A stretch of 52,621 nucleotides of DNA from NCBI GenBank assembly GCA_017994695.1, contig JAGOKF010000018.1, forward strand, positions 1 to 52,621, given 5' to 3'. Every line of letters starts with the position of its first letter. The stretch's first letter is position 1. Under the pieces are notes generated by a model. The model made no database searches. It saw only the letters and a program-made list of their open reading frames with translations, and was not told where the DNA came from. The translations under genes and the position numbers were made by a program. The DNA comes from Myxococcota bacterium. GTDB taxonomy: Bacteria; Myxococcota_A; UBA9042; DTJE01. Below, piece by piece: positions 20,001-25,954 of this stretch.

Positions 20001-20948
20001 CCGGGTGTAGCGGCAGATGTTCACCTGGCACAACCCGCTGGCCCGGTCGCAGACCGATCCCCCGGGACACCCGGCCCCGCAGGGAACCGACCCGTTCTCC
20101 AGGGGGATGCCGGTGCAGGTCCCGATCAGGCACTTCGGGCTGGGGTTGTTCTCCGGGGAGTTGCAGGTGTTGTCGCCGATCTGGCACAGGATGCAGTCCG
20201 GGATGGGCGTGAAGACGCACTCGCCCGTCTGGAGGTTGCAGGAATCCGCGGTGCAGGGGTTGTAGTCGGTGCAGGGCTTCGGGTCGTTGTGCACGACCCC
20301 TCGGGAATCGCACGAGTCGATCGTGCAGGGATTGTTGTCCTCGCAGCCGGCGCAGGGCAGGTGCCGGCAGACCTTCCCCGTTTCCGGGCAGTCGAACTGG
20401 TCCAGCGTCGATCCGGGTTTCGGGCACTCCACGCAGGTGTTCTGGTCGCAGGAACTGGCGCTCCGGCACTGGTCGTCGGCCGAGCAGGGCAGGCAGGGCA
20501 CGTTCGGCAGGAAGATGTGGTTGCATCCGCCCGGACGATCGGGGTCGCAGACCTCGTCGTAGGTGCAGTCGAGGCCGTCGTTGCAGTCCCGGGGAACCAG
20601 CGTGCACCGCTGGCCCTCGCAGTGTCCGACGAGGCACTGGTTCACCGGGTCGTCGGGGCAGTCCCTGTCCGTCTCGCAGGAGATCACGTCGGGCCCCTGG
20701 TCCCCCGGGTCCCCGGGGACCTCGGGCACGTCGCGGACGTCGGGCGTGTCCTTGCCCTCGTCTCCCGGCAGGTCCCGGGTGCCGTCCTCGGGGAGATCCC
20801 GGGGCGCATCGGGCGTCACCAGGTCCGCCCCCTCGTCCGGGGTGTCCTCGAAGCCGAAGTCCGGCCGTTGCCCCCCTCCCCCGCCGCAGGCGGCCATCGA
20901 GAGAGTCAGCAGGACCGTCAACGCGTACCGGCGACAGCGTGGCTCCAT
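11001..20948 (-). CDS. Giant four-cysteine-repeat surface lipoprotein (3315 residues)
   Basis: ATG 20948 is preceded by GAGGAGG with 5 nt spacing; the frame stays open further upstream, but that extension lacks a signal. The signal peptide ends in SMAAC followed by five Gly; lipidated Cys21. Residues 27-90 are an acidic Asp/Glu/Pro linker. From Cys91 to the end the protein consists of well over a hundred units of the form CDDGNPCTxDxCDPxTGxC, about 22-25 residues each (cysteines at 0, +6, +11, +18). Less regular inserts such as CTPCTEDAECAD break the array. Similar repeats occur in large surface proteins of Myxococcota. No enzymatic domain is seen. Likely a disulfide-stapled, possibly Ca2+-binding surface rod or adhesin, which is inference. 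Six units lack both the first and fourth Cys (see findings). Confidence 0.9.
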   Translation of the reverse strand: MEPRCRRYALTVLLTLSMAACGGGGGQRPDFGFEDTPDEGADLVTPDAPRDLPEDGTRDLPGDEGKDTPDVRDVPEVPGDPGDQGPDVISCETDRDCPDDPVNQCLVGHCEGQRCTLVPRDCNDGLDCTYDEVCDPDRPGGCNHIFLPNVPCLPCSADDQCRSASSCDQNTCVECPKPGSTLDQFDCPETGKVCRHLPCAGCEDNNPCTIDSCDSRGVVHNDPKPCTDYNPCTADSCNLQTGECVFTPIPDCILCQIGDNTCNSPENNPSPKCLIGTCTGIPLENGSVPCGAGCPGGSVCDRASGLCQVNICRYTRNSCQDGDLCTSDRCDDALGCLHECVCPGCTEPGEDSPECNDGNLCTLDACIAVAPGSTCAEGANYCAYRPLSCDDGNPFTWDTCDPALGCLHNLLPQECLFDQDCQQVVGLCGDGICEGGTCRLEPRSCDDGDPCTMDDCAPDRGCVYSPIPGGCGEIVCRSERDCDDGDPCTIDSCTADPLDPGKSYCHHRVDPCNDSNPCTTDYCQAGSGCVHITIPQCIGPVCRTDGDCEDASLCSFGKCNRQTGVCFQVPKNCDDGDSCTIDECSLANGQCRHSLDETKPNCVGCSTDKECEAANTNPCRTATCNRDTGYCRFEEKACNDGDECTADSCDPANGNCRFQRIPGCFHCPNGVLDCPEPPDCCRYAVCDKSRDPQGVCVYEALICNSGNLCQTGQCNPATCKCEFGPRDCDDRDPCTNDECRIAVGCVNTPVVCNDNDKCTNDSCNPATGQCVFTPRVCDDGDPCTEDFCSPTSGTCEIRPFSCDDGNQCTNDSCIQGVGCVHTLNPFPPCGTGCAKDSDCNDSNSCTTDRCDQTQTPSRCLFTVKNCEDADPCTLDYCNPATGQCEHRGQLCDDQDPCTIDWCDQSGNCRHTSAFPSDGNRCTQDSCDENCGGAIFLPYKNPDEPACANFRCTRDADCTIQGNLCATGRCNTATGVCSAQCVACDDNNSCTVDRCNPVTGQCQHLPTVCDDGNLCTRDTCDRATGRCLFTPTDCDDGNPCTIDFCNSMTGACQHELVLCNDNDPCTKDQCDRTTGQCTYTLTSYDDNDRCTEDYCDRSTGQWISVPIDCDDGNPCTEDLCDPRTGLCSYKVKACDDGNACTEDACSPLTGQCVFLAKDCGEAPPCATLACDPQTGLCTARPRNCDDGNACTDDFCDPNTNQCGHRVIDCSDDNLCTEDTCDPARGCRHADKSLLCNDADPCTTDTCDPMVGCRHARITAPPQCPACTRDMECFDGNLCVFARCEGGACVYTPTTACEDQDLCTTNLCDGRTGSCQAIRKDCNDLLKCTQDLCNPVTGACFQQPVVCDDQNPCTVDECDMGTGACGFVEATCSDGNPCTLDFCDPVLGCVHADASAACDDGNPCTQDSCDLRTGACVHMAKTCTSADKCRDSYCSPITGECETAPKDCDDRNACTADSCDSATGKCLHVAKSCDDGNCCTRDLCEASTGVCTHSPETCNDQNPCTLDTCSPLTCGCEYRAVNCDDGNPCTLDRCSPSSGGCVHDPMTCNDDNPATLDLCVPEVGCVYRPTGTCTKNSDCNDQNACTTDTCSGSRCSWTNKACNDNNPCTVDWCSAVTGACQNTLVNCDDGDFCTVDSCDPATGACRHVPRSCDDGTKCTTDACDPATGACVFTPVNCNDNDPCTRDECWTASGCVHLPVETDDGNLCTTDACDPVSGRVTHAPVNCNDNDPCTVDLCLAFNGQCSNVPKDVDDGNACTVDLCDPQTGIVRHFAKNCSDGDPCTVDTCEPGSARCINTPKPLDDGNLCTIDYCDPVSGIVRHDLKPCNDNNPCTQDLCDEQTGNCYFPDVPVDDFNPCTIDSCDRATGLIRHDPVTCPADDDPCTDDICIPGLGGCGNVPKVVDDRNFCTMDWCDPVTGVVHHDPVDCFDENPCTRDECDPARGCVHPEVQCDDGLGCTYDLCNPLTGACIHRQKPCDDGNECTSTECVEPEGVCTFAPKDCNDDDPCTIVDVCNTGTGACQYIVRDCTDEDACTVDFCDPASGACRHTPRQCPGDPNDQCLVGWCNPPDGECRIVAKTDVGRECDDRNPCTVDSCDPATGACTNTPTGNCTPCSFEEDPVCDDGSACTLDRCDMVLGICYSVPVVCDDGNLCTSETCDPSVGCVYVEKDCSDGNLCTVDLCDIYSGNCYHPPVNCDDGSVCTTDSCHPATGCQHVIRCQDTDPCTEDTCDFATGECLYPVKSCDDNNACTRDYCVVESGVPVCHNDVISTCGDGDPCTIDYCNPGTGRCENPPECEDLDACTLDVCVTEAGQFLRCEFQQKDCDDGSLCTLDLCDPASGACLHVPVDCDDANLCTLDSCDLATGECVNEPRSCNDGEPCTDDYCYPLDGSCRTRPTVCDDHDPCTDDACVPGQGCVFTPVEPCTPCTEDAECADTNPCTDDVCNLGLGGRCTNEPKNCSDLNPCTGDLCDPATGQCRNPALCVDGLNCTVDGCLPDGGGIVCVFSPIDCNDDNLCTLDACVEATGKCVREPVVCNDFLPCTVDACSPILGCYVTDVTCNDGDPCTADSCNPANGQCVFTPLTCDDQNACTVDSCNENGCQHQPVTCSDDNRCTIDSCEPGFGCVFTPKVCDDGDPCSIDYCDLADGGCHVRNKCDDRDACTQDLCDSNTGACVHLPPPSCDDRIACTVDSCDPATGVCRHDDSACIRCSATNPCPSDGNACTEDSCNLALGYCTYGLNRCEDPADPDNFCRQGTCNPATGECSAPVDVVCPDDGNPCTIETCERATGFCRSTYKDCDDGNPCTRDSCSLVTGQCVHDAITCPASEDPCMENRCDPVNGACRPFDRNCDDGVLCTIDSCSPGVGCVHDDSTCTTCGPTRPCQGGNGCVDVQCIAGYCEARPKVCDDGDACTVDECDGTTGNCVIGPYPVDCDDGDPCTVDTCDPIDGCRHNAVNCDDGNQCTQDVCDAQGLCQHPAVVCSDGLGCTDDSCDPAVGCVFAEKQCPDPPNPLNLCRIYVCREPAGQCVLVDNDCDDGNACTNDSCVALTGECRYTLNTLRCQACTSDAQCNDGNLCTGDFCVTVSGVQFCDFLPRNCDDGVTCTIDACNPATGQCTYTPDCPDDGNKCTIEECNPISNACFSTPRVCDDNNPCTVDSCDPDTGLCVFQAIPGCCQVAADCNDGFACTIDDCIAGQCRNDPKVCNDVNPCTTDSCNPANGQCVFTPIPYCCNSPLDCDDRDPCSMDDCNPETRTCFYEPVSCLDFNPCTEDSCDSATGNCRHEEIPGCCIFDAQCDDGNYCTRDFCNDGNFCSHDPIPGCT
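11004..20678 (-). repeat. Tandem array of about 70-bp units encoding four-Cys repeats
   Basis: The DNA repeats GTGCAGGGG-TTGCCGTCGTCGCAG-like segments every 66-75 bp, encoding C-D-D-G-N-x-C-T-x-D-x-C-D-P-x-T-G-x-C. Units are diverged rather than identical, so this is an old, selected array and not a recent expansion. Such DNA is prone to misassembly with short reads. Confidence 0.9.
15195..15854 (-). repeat. Alternating two-unit block within the giant lipoprotein
   Basis: Residues 1699-1918 alternate regular four-Cys units with units lacking both first and fourth Cys. Residues replacing the first Cys fall at 1699, 1749, 1799, 1849 and 1900, that is every 50 residues (51 for the last). This implies amplification of a 150-bp two-unit module. 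Confidence 0.8.
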
Positions 20949-21240
20949 GGGAACCTCCTCGGCCTTCAGGGACGTTGCCCGATTCCCCTCCTTACCGGAC
21001 GAGCCGGGAATCCTGGGGCGCAGTGAACGAGCAGATGATATCAAAGTATCCCGTTGCAAGGAAATCTTCCAGCGTCGTGGAGGGCAACTGGTAGAATGGG
21101 CCGGCCCCCCGGCGCGGGCCCCGGTTCCCTCCCGGGCGGTCCTCCCGGGCACCCTCCCCCGGTCCGCACCGCCTGGCCGCTTGCCAGCAAGTCCCGGAAG
21201 TCCTAGCATTCGGGCTGGGTGGTCACCGTGGAGGTCTGCC
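20949..21240. promoter_or_regulatory. Divergent intergenic region upstream of giant lipoprotein
   Basis: 292 bp between divergent genes. It holds the most AT-rich patch nearby (about 21033-21070). On the minus strand this contains GATACTTTGATATCATC, with TATCAT as a possible -10 but no good -35. On the plus strand GTGGAGGT precedes the ATG at 21241. I see no repeat or RNA element. Confidence 0.3.
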
Positions 21241-21663
21241 ATGCGTGGTTCGATCGGATCGTGGCTTTTGACGGTCTTCCTGCTGGTTCCCTGCGCGGCC
21301 CGGGCCCAGGGGGAACCGGCTCCCGCCAGCCCGGACGAGGTGACGACCGGGGAGGTCCGGATCCACCTCAGTTCGGACTACGCGAAACTGCTGGTGGACG
21401 GCGAGGCCTGGGACGAGGCGGTCTTCGAGGACGACGGGAGGCTGCTGATCATCCACCTGCTGCCCCGGACCGTCGAGCACGAGATCACCCTGACGCCCAT
21501 CTACCCGAACCTGGCCCGGGTCCAGTTCCGCATCGAGCCCTCGGAATGGAAACTGGCCTCCATCGGGAAGAAGGAGAAGGTCTGGAGAGTCGAGAAGAAG
21601 ATCACCTTCCCGAAGGCCGCGCCACAACCCTCTGCCCCGTCGCCGGCTCCCGCCGGGAACTGA
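21241..21663 (+). CDS. Small exported protein, PEGA-like domain
   Basis: 140 residues. ATG 21241 follows GGAGG by 7 nt. There is a cleavable signal peptide (SWLLTVFLLVPCAARA, then QGEP). The mature part begins GEVRIHLSSDYAKLLVDGEA and continues as an all-beta domain of about 80 residues with IHLLPRTVEHEITLTPIYPN. The XVRIHLSSDxAKLLVDGE pattern recalls PEGA-type surface-binding domains, though the second half is divergent. The tail is a Pro/Ala/Ser stretch. It lies divergent from the giant lipoprotein and convergent with a minus-strand gene group; no operon partner. Function unknown. Confidence 0.6.
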   Translation: MRGSIGSWLLTVFLLVPCAARAQGEPAPASPDEVTTGEVRIHLSSDYAKLLVDGEAWDEAVFEDDGRLLIIHLLPRTVEHEITLTPIYPNLARVQFRIEPSEWKLASIGKKEKVWRVEKKITFPKAAPQPSAPSPAPAGN

Positions 21664-21739
21664 CGCTCTTCCTCGGAATCGGGAATCTGGCCGGCGGATG
21701 TGCCCTGCGTGCGCCGCGACGGGTGGTGCGGTCGGGAGG

Positions 21740-21760
21740 GTCCGGGGCCGCGCCCCGGAC
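21740..21760. terminator. Hairpin between convergent genes, possible bidirectional terminator
   Basis: A perfect 9-bp stem GTCCGGGGC/GCCCCGGAC with a 3-nt loop lies between the stop at 21663 (+) and the stop at 21790 (-). No T-tract follows on either strand, so intrinsic termination would be atypical. Confidence 0.4.
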
Positions 21761-21789
21761 GGATGAGCCCGGAAGGGGAAACCGGCCGC

Positions 21790-22077
21790 CTACTTGCCGC
21801 CACCGCCCTTCATGGCCTTCTTGGAGGCCTTCAGGGGGTTCACCTTGCGGGTCTCGGTGGCGATCTTGCGCACCACGTGCGTTCCCAGGTTGCAGGGCCC
21901 GAACTGCCACTTCGCCGCGGGGTCCGCGAAGGCCTTGCAGTACCGCTGATCCGCGATGTCCTGGATGTGGGCGCAGCCGACGCAGGCGTCCACGATCCGG
22001 TGGGGGGGATTCCCCGAAAGGGTCGGGGGCAGTTTCGCGAGGACCGCCGGATCCAGGGATTTCAGCACTTGCGCCAT
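21790..22077 (-). CDS. PxxKW family cysteine-rich protein
   Basis: 95 residues. AAAGGAG lies 6 nt before ATG 22077. The centre reads ACVGCAHIQDIADQRYCKAF followed by PAAKWQFGPCNLGTH. This matches the PxxKW small Cys-rich family known mainly from sulfate/iron-reducing former Deltaproteobacteria. The four cysteines (CVGC, YC, PC) could hold a metal or Fe-S site, but none is characterised to my knowledge. The C-terminus is Lys-rich and ends KKAMKGGGGK. It lies 66 nt downstream of a small basic protein on the same strand. Confidence 0.75.
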   Translation of the reverse strand: MAQVLKSLDPAVLAKLPPTLSGNPPHRIVDACVGCAHIQDIADQRYCKAFADPAAKWQFGPCNLGTHVVRKIATETRKVNPLKASKKAMKGGGGK

Positions 22078-22143
22078 GGTTATGCTCCTTTCTGCTCCCC
22101 CGGGCGGGCGGCTCCTCCGGCGCCGCCGGGGGGAGGAGTCGAA

Positions 22144-22320
22144 TCAGTCCTTCCGGTCGGCCGAGGGGGCCTCCAGGGCGCCGGGCCCCAGGCCCAGCAT
22201 CCGCCCGACCTCGGCGGTCCGCTGCCGGATCTCCTTCCGGATCTCCCGCTTCCGCCGCTGGCCCAGGGCCGCCCTCTTGTTCTTCCGGATCTTGTCCACC
22301 TTGTTCGTCGGAGACGCCAT
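22144..22320 (-). CDS. Small highly basic protein (58 residues)
   Basis: ATG 22320 is preceded by GGAGG at 7-8 nt. The sequence starts MASPTNKVDKIRKNKRAALG and has about 18 Lys/Arg in the first 40 residues, in a heptad-like helical pattern (KREIRKEIRQRTAEVGRM). The tail is acidic-neutral and ends ADRKD. It could bind nucleic acid or another acidic partner; no family recognised. Spacing suggests cotranscription with the PxxKW gene. Both good ribosome binding site and codon pattern support a real gene despite its size. Confidence 0.65.
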   Translation of the reverse strand: MASPTNKVDKIRKNKRAALGQRRKREIRKEIRQRTAEVGRMLGLGPGALEAPSADRKD

Positions 22321-22375
22321 CTTCTGCCTCCACCGAGGAAAAGAGCGGCGAATGATATCCCGGGGAGCGGGTTTG

Positions 22376-23062
22376 TCAATCGCGGGACGATCCGGTCACC
22401 CGGAGGACGAAGTAGAGGAGCTGGAGGATCGCCGCGGCGGCCGCGGCCACGTAGGTCATCGCCGCGGCGTCCAGCACCGCCGAGACCCCCTTCTGGTCCG
22501 CCGGGGAGACCAGGCCCAGGGCCGGCAGCACGTCCTTGGCCCTCCGGGAGGCATCGAACTCCACGGGCAGCGTGACGAGGCTGAAGAGCACGGCGGCCGA
22601 GAAGAGGGCGATCCCCGCCCAGGCCAGCGTGGTCCACTGGATGATCAGGCCTGCCATGATCAGGATCCACGAGAGGTTCGACCCGAGGGAGGCCACGGGG
22701 ACCAGGGCGCTCCTCAGGCGCAGGGGCCCGTAGGCCCGGGCGTGCTGGATGGCATGGCCGGCCTCGTGGGCGGCAATCCCCGCGGCGGCCACCGACAGGC
22801 CCCGGTAGACCGCCGGGGAGAGGCGGAGCACCCGGTGGGCCGGGTCGTAGTGGTCCGACAGGAAGCCCTGGACCTCCTCGACGGTCACGTCGTGGATCCC
22901 GTTGCCCCGGAGAATCCGCTGGGCCACCTGGGCGCCCGACAGGCCCGAAGAGGACGGGACCTGCTGGTACCGGGCGAAGTTCCGCTTGACCTTGAACTGC
23001 GCCCATATCGACAGCAGCAGCGCGGGAGCGATCATCAGCAGGTAGAGGGGGTCGAAGAACAT
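22376..23062 (-). CDS. Membrane zinc metallopeptidase (YugP-like, PF04298 family)
   Basis: 228 residues. ATG 23062 follows AGGAGG (8-nt spacer); the in-frame extension upstream lacks conservation. An N-terminal membrane helix (FFDPLYLLMIAPALLLSI) is followed by the family opener FKVKRNFARYQQVPSSSGLS and the zinc motif AAHEAGHAIQHA near residue 105 (HExxH with Glu catalytic). Two or three further helices and the downstream EFDASRRAKDVL acidic ligand region follow. This is a putative neutral zinc peptidase of the inner membrane; substrates are not known. It lies 68 nt downstream of the barrel-like gene and 55 nt upstream of the basic small protein, suggesting one transcript. Confidence 0.88.
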   Translation of the reverse strand: MFFDPLYLLMIAPALLLSIWAQFKVKRNFARYQQVPSSSGLSGAQVAQRILRGNGIHDVTVEEVQGFLSDHYDPAHRVLRLSPAVYRGLSVAAAGIAAHEAGHAIQHARAYGPLRLRSALVPVASLGSNLSWILIMAGLIIQWTTLAWAGIALFSAAVLFSLVTLPVEFDASRRAKDVLPALGLVSPADQKGVSAVLDAAAMTYVAAAAAAILQLLYFVLRVTGSSRD

Positions 23063-23130
23063 GGCATTTCCTCCTGGTCGATCCCCGTCCGCCGGGGGCC
23101 TCGGCAAGATGAGGTTTCCCGGCGCCCCTG

Positions 23131-23661
23131 TCAACGGGAGGCGCCTGCCGGTCCCCAGAGGACGCGCAGGGAAATCGCCGCCAGCCAGGGAAGACGGGAA
23201 CGCTGCAGGAACGGCAGCCGGACCTCGGCCCCGAGTCCGACCCGGAACGACGGCAGGACCCGCCGGTCCAGGTGGAAGCCCCCCGCGACCACCCCGTTCG
23301 GACCCAGGTCGCCCCGGACCATCGCCCCGTGGTACCCGATCCCGACGAAGACCGCGGGGATCCAGGCGGCATCATCGATCACGAGCGCCGTGCCGGCCAG
23401 CACCGAGAGGAGGTCGGTGCCCCCGTCCTGGGGGAACAGGGCCAGGGAGGCCCGGAGGAAGAGGTCCCAGTCCGGCGCGACCCCGAGGCGTACGGTCACC
23501 TGAGGCTCCGGTCCCTGGAGGTCCCCGGCGCCGGGCCGGTGGCCGAGGACGTAGGAGCCGGCGAGACCGGCCTCGACGGAGGGGGTCGCCGCGGCCTCGC
23601 GGACCCCCGCCGCCAGCACCAGCAGGAGGGTCAAGGGAGGGACCGCCAGGGACTTGTCCAT
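23131..23661 (-). CDS. Exported beta-rich (outer-membrane-barrel-like) protein
   Basis: 176 residues from ATG 23661. This start gives a clean signal peptide (SLAVPPLTLLLVLAAGVREA, then AATPSVEAG). A GTG at 23721 is also in frame but would bury the signal. No Shine-Dalgarno precedes the ATG. A -10-like TACAAC only about 11 nt upstream would give an almost leaderless mRNA. The mature part alternates hydrophobic and polar residues in strand-like stretches (PQVTVRLGVAPDWDLFLRAS, AVFVGIGYHGAMVRGDLGP, FRVGLGAEVRLPF), typical of small outer membrane barrels. No family assigned. Confidence 0.6.
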   Translation of the reverse strand: MDKSLAVPPLTLLLVLAAGVREAAATPSVEAGLAGSYVLGHRPGAGDLQGPEPQVTVRLGVAPDWDLFLRASLALFPQDGGTDLLSVLAGTALVIDDAAWIPAVFVGIGYHGAMVRGDLGPNGVVAGGFHLDRRVLPSFRVGLGAEVRLPFLQRSRLPWLAAISLRVLWGPAGASR

Positions 23662-23846
23662 GGGGGGGAATTGTTGTAGAAGTCCGGCAGGATTGCCAGA
23701 GAGCAGCCGATGCCCTTCCACTGCTGGCGAGTCCGGGCAATGCCGGGTCCCGGAGGCCGGCCTCGCCGGGCCTGACCCGCTCCCTCCGGGGGGCGGGGAC
23801 CGGGCGTTCTTCCCGTGTCGAAACCACGAGGGAATGGGAGGGGACG

Positions 23847-25916
23847 ATGAAGGTCGGGGTGCTGTACGGAGGGCAGGAGGAGGAGGCCTGGGACGGACGG
23901 GATCCTCCCGAGGTGGAACTGGTCGCCGGGGCCCTGCAGCGCAAGGGCCACCAGGTCCAGGCCCTCTCGGCGGAGGAGGGGCTGGAGGCCGTGCTGATCC
24001 AGTTGCGGTCCTTCGCCCCGGATGTCGTGTTCTCGCTGGTGGACCGGCAGCGGGGTCCCGGACGGGAGACTCCCTACCCCGCCCTGCTGGCGGAACTGCG
24101 TCTTTCCTACACCGGGTCCGCGCCGCCGGCGCTGATGCTCACCGCGGACAAGCACCTGACCAAGGTGATGGCCCGGGAGAACGGCGTCCCGGTGGCGCCG
24201 GGAATCCTGGTCACCGCCTCCATGGTGGGATCCATCCCCTGGTCGTCGCTGCACCTGCCGGCCTTCGTGAAGCCCGCCCACGAGGACCAGACCCGGGGCA
24301 TCGGCCCCGACGCCCTCTGTCGGACCGCCCGGGAGGTCGAGGAGAAGGTCCGGGCATCCCTGACGCGCTACGAGGCGGTGCTGGTCGAGGACTACCTCCC
24401 GGGAACCGACCTGGCCGTGGGATTCCTGGAGGGCGTGGGGGACGGGGTCCTCCCCCCCTGCGAGGTGCTCTTCCCCGGGGGCCTGACCTTCCGCCACCTC
24501 CCCTGGAGCCAGACCTCGGGCCCGGCCCTCCGCTGTCCCGCGGTCCTCCCGGAGTCGGTGCTGGGGCTGCTGCGGGCCTACGTGAAACGCCTGGTCCGGG
24601 TCCTGAACCTCCGGGACTGGGCCCAGTTCGACTTCCGCCTGACCCCCGACGGGGTCCCCTACCTGCTGGAGGTGAACGCCCTGCCCCAGCTGCGTCCCCA
24701 CGCGCCCTTCCTGGTCGCCGCCGATCGTCGGGGACTGTCGGTCGAGTACGTGATCCAGCGCCTGGTGGACGCCGCCTCCCGCCGGCGCCGGTCGTTCCTG
24801 TCCTTCGGGGGAATCCCGGCCACGAAGGACCGCAAGGGCCTCCGGGTCGGCTTCACCTACAACCTGAAGCGGCAGAACCCCACGATGGACCACGACGCCG
24901 AGGCGGAGTACGACCCGCCGAAGACGATCCAGGCCATCCGGGAGGCCCTGGAGCGCCTGGGACACACGGTGGTGATGCTCGAGGCCAACGACACCCTCGC
25001 GGCCCGGCTGGCCGATGCCCGGGTGGACGTGGTCTTCAACATCGCCGAGGGCTGGCGCGGCCGGACCCGGGAGGCCCAGGTCCCGGTGCTCTGCGACATG
25101 CTGGGCATTCCCCACACCGGGTCCGACGGCACGGCCCTCTCGGTGGCGATGGACAAGGCCCTGGCGAAGGAACTGTTCCTCCGCAACGGCATCCCGACCC
25201 CCGCGAGCCAGCTGTTCCAGACCGCCCGGGACCGCCTGGACCCCCGGATGGCCTTCCCGCTCATCGTGAAGCCCAACGCCGAGGGGTCCTCCAAGGGGAT
25301 CCTGTCCAACGCCGTCGTGACCGACGAGGGATCGCTCCGGACCACCGTGCAGGCCGCCATCGCCCGCTACCAGCAGCCGGTGCTGGTGGAGCAGTACGTC
25401 CGGGGGCGGGAGTTCACCGTGGCGCTGTTCCAGACCGACGGGGGATTCCGGATCCTCCCGCCCCTGGAGGTGGTCTTCCTGGACCCCACCCGCCCATACC
25501 CCGTCTACTCCTACGAGATCAAGCAGGACTGGGACAAGCAGGTCCGCTACGACTGCCCGGCCCGGATCGACCGCCGCCTGGAGCGCCTGCTGGGGACGAC
25601 GGCCCGCCGGGCCTTCCTGGCCCTGGGATGCCGGGACTACGCCCGGGTGGACATCCGGCTGGGGGACCAGAACCAGGTCCCCTACGTGCTGGAAGTGAAC
25701 CCGCTGCCGGGGCTGACCCCCGACTTCAGCGACATGTGTCTGATCGCCAAGGCGGTGGGGATCTCGTACGACGACCTGATCGCGATGATCCTCCGCTACG
25801 GGATCCGGCGGGCGCGCATCCGGCCCCAGCGCAGCCGGGCCCCGATCCCCGGCATCCAGGCTCCGGCCCCCCCCCCGGGGGAGGTGGAGCCGGAACTCCC
25901 GCTGGTGGGAACCTAG
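23847..25916 (+). CDS. Tandem fusion of two D-Ala-D-Ala-ligase-like ATP-grasp modules
   Basis: 689 residues. ATG 23847 follows GGGAGGGG. Module 1 (about 1-320) begins MKVGVLYGGQEEEAW and contains YTGSAPPALMLTADKHLTKV, VKPAHEDQTRGIG and FDFRLTPDGVPYLLEVNALP. Module 2 (about 335-660) contains VFNIAEGWRGRTREAQVPVL, PHTGSDGTALSVAMDKALAK, the ATP loop VKPNAEGSSKGI and VDIRL...VPYVLEVNPLPGL. Module 2 keeps the canonical ATP-grasp residues. Module 1 has EDQT in place of the EGSS loop and LPQL instead of NPLPGL, so it may be weakened or use another substrate. The tail is Arg/Pro-rich. It may ligate amino acids or small peptides; being twice the normal length and away from other wall genes, a housekeeping Ddl role is not assured. 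Confidence 0.8.
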   Translation: MKVGVLYGGQEEEAWDGRDPPEVELVAGALQRKGHQVQALSAEEGLEAVLIQLRSFAPDVVFSLVDRQRGPGRETPYPALLAELRLSYTGSAPPALMLTADKHLTKVMARENGVPVAPGILVTASMVGSIPWSSLHLPAFVKPAHEDQTRGIGPDALCRTAREVEEKVRASLTRYEAVLVEDYLPGTDLAVGFLEGVGDGVLPPCEVLFPGGLTFRHLPWSQTSGPALRCPAVLPESVLGLLRAYVKRLVRVLNLRDWAQFDFRLTPDGVPYLLEVNALPQLRPHAPFLVAADRRGLSVEYVIQRLVDAASRRRRSFLSFGGIPATKDRKGLRVGFTYNLKRQNPTMDHDAEAEYDPPKTIQAIREALERLGHTVVMLEANDTLAARLADARVDVVFNIAEGWRGRTREAQVPVLCDMLGIPHTGSDGTALSVAMDKALAKELFLRNGIPTPASQLFQTARDRLDPRMAFPLIVKPNAEGSSKGILSNAVVTDEGSLRTTVQAAIARYQQPVLVEQYVRGREFTVALFQTDGGFRILPPLEVVFLDPTRPYPVYSYEIKQDWDKQVRYDCPARIDRRLERLLGTTARRAFLALGCRDYARVDIRLGDQNQVPYVLEVNPLPGLTPDFSDMCLIAKAVGISYDDLIAMILRYGIRRARIRPQRSRAPIPGIQAPAPPPGEVEPELPLVGT

Positions 25917-25954
25917 CGGCCGCCGGGGGACACCGGAGCCCGGGTGGCGATCTG

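Noticed and set aside
11001-20948. CRISPR-like periodicity of about 70 bp
   Set aside because: The units are diverged, in frame and protein-coding with conserved cysteines; there are no identical repeats with unique spacers and no cas genes.
11025-21026. A 3333-codon stop-free frame on the plus strand, antisense to the giant lipoprotein
   Set aside because: The real protein is on the minus strand: signal peptide, ribosome binding site and periodic Cys motif. The antisense frame is open because the repeat uses few codons whose complement makes a stop in that phase; its translation is a monotonous Ala/Val/Gly-rich echo of the repeats.
20563-21240. N-terminal extension of the small PEGA-like protein by about 226 codons
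   Set aside because: The extension is antisense to the giant lipoprotein start; a proper ribosome binding site and signal peptide place the start at 21241.
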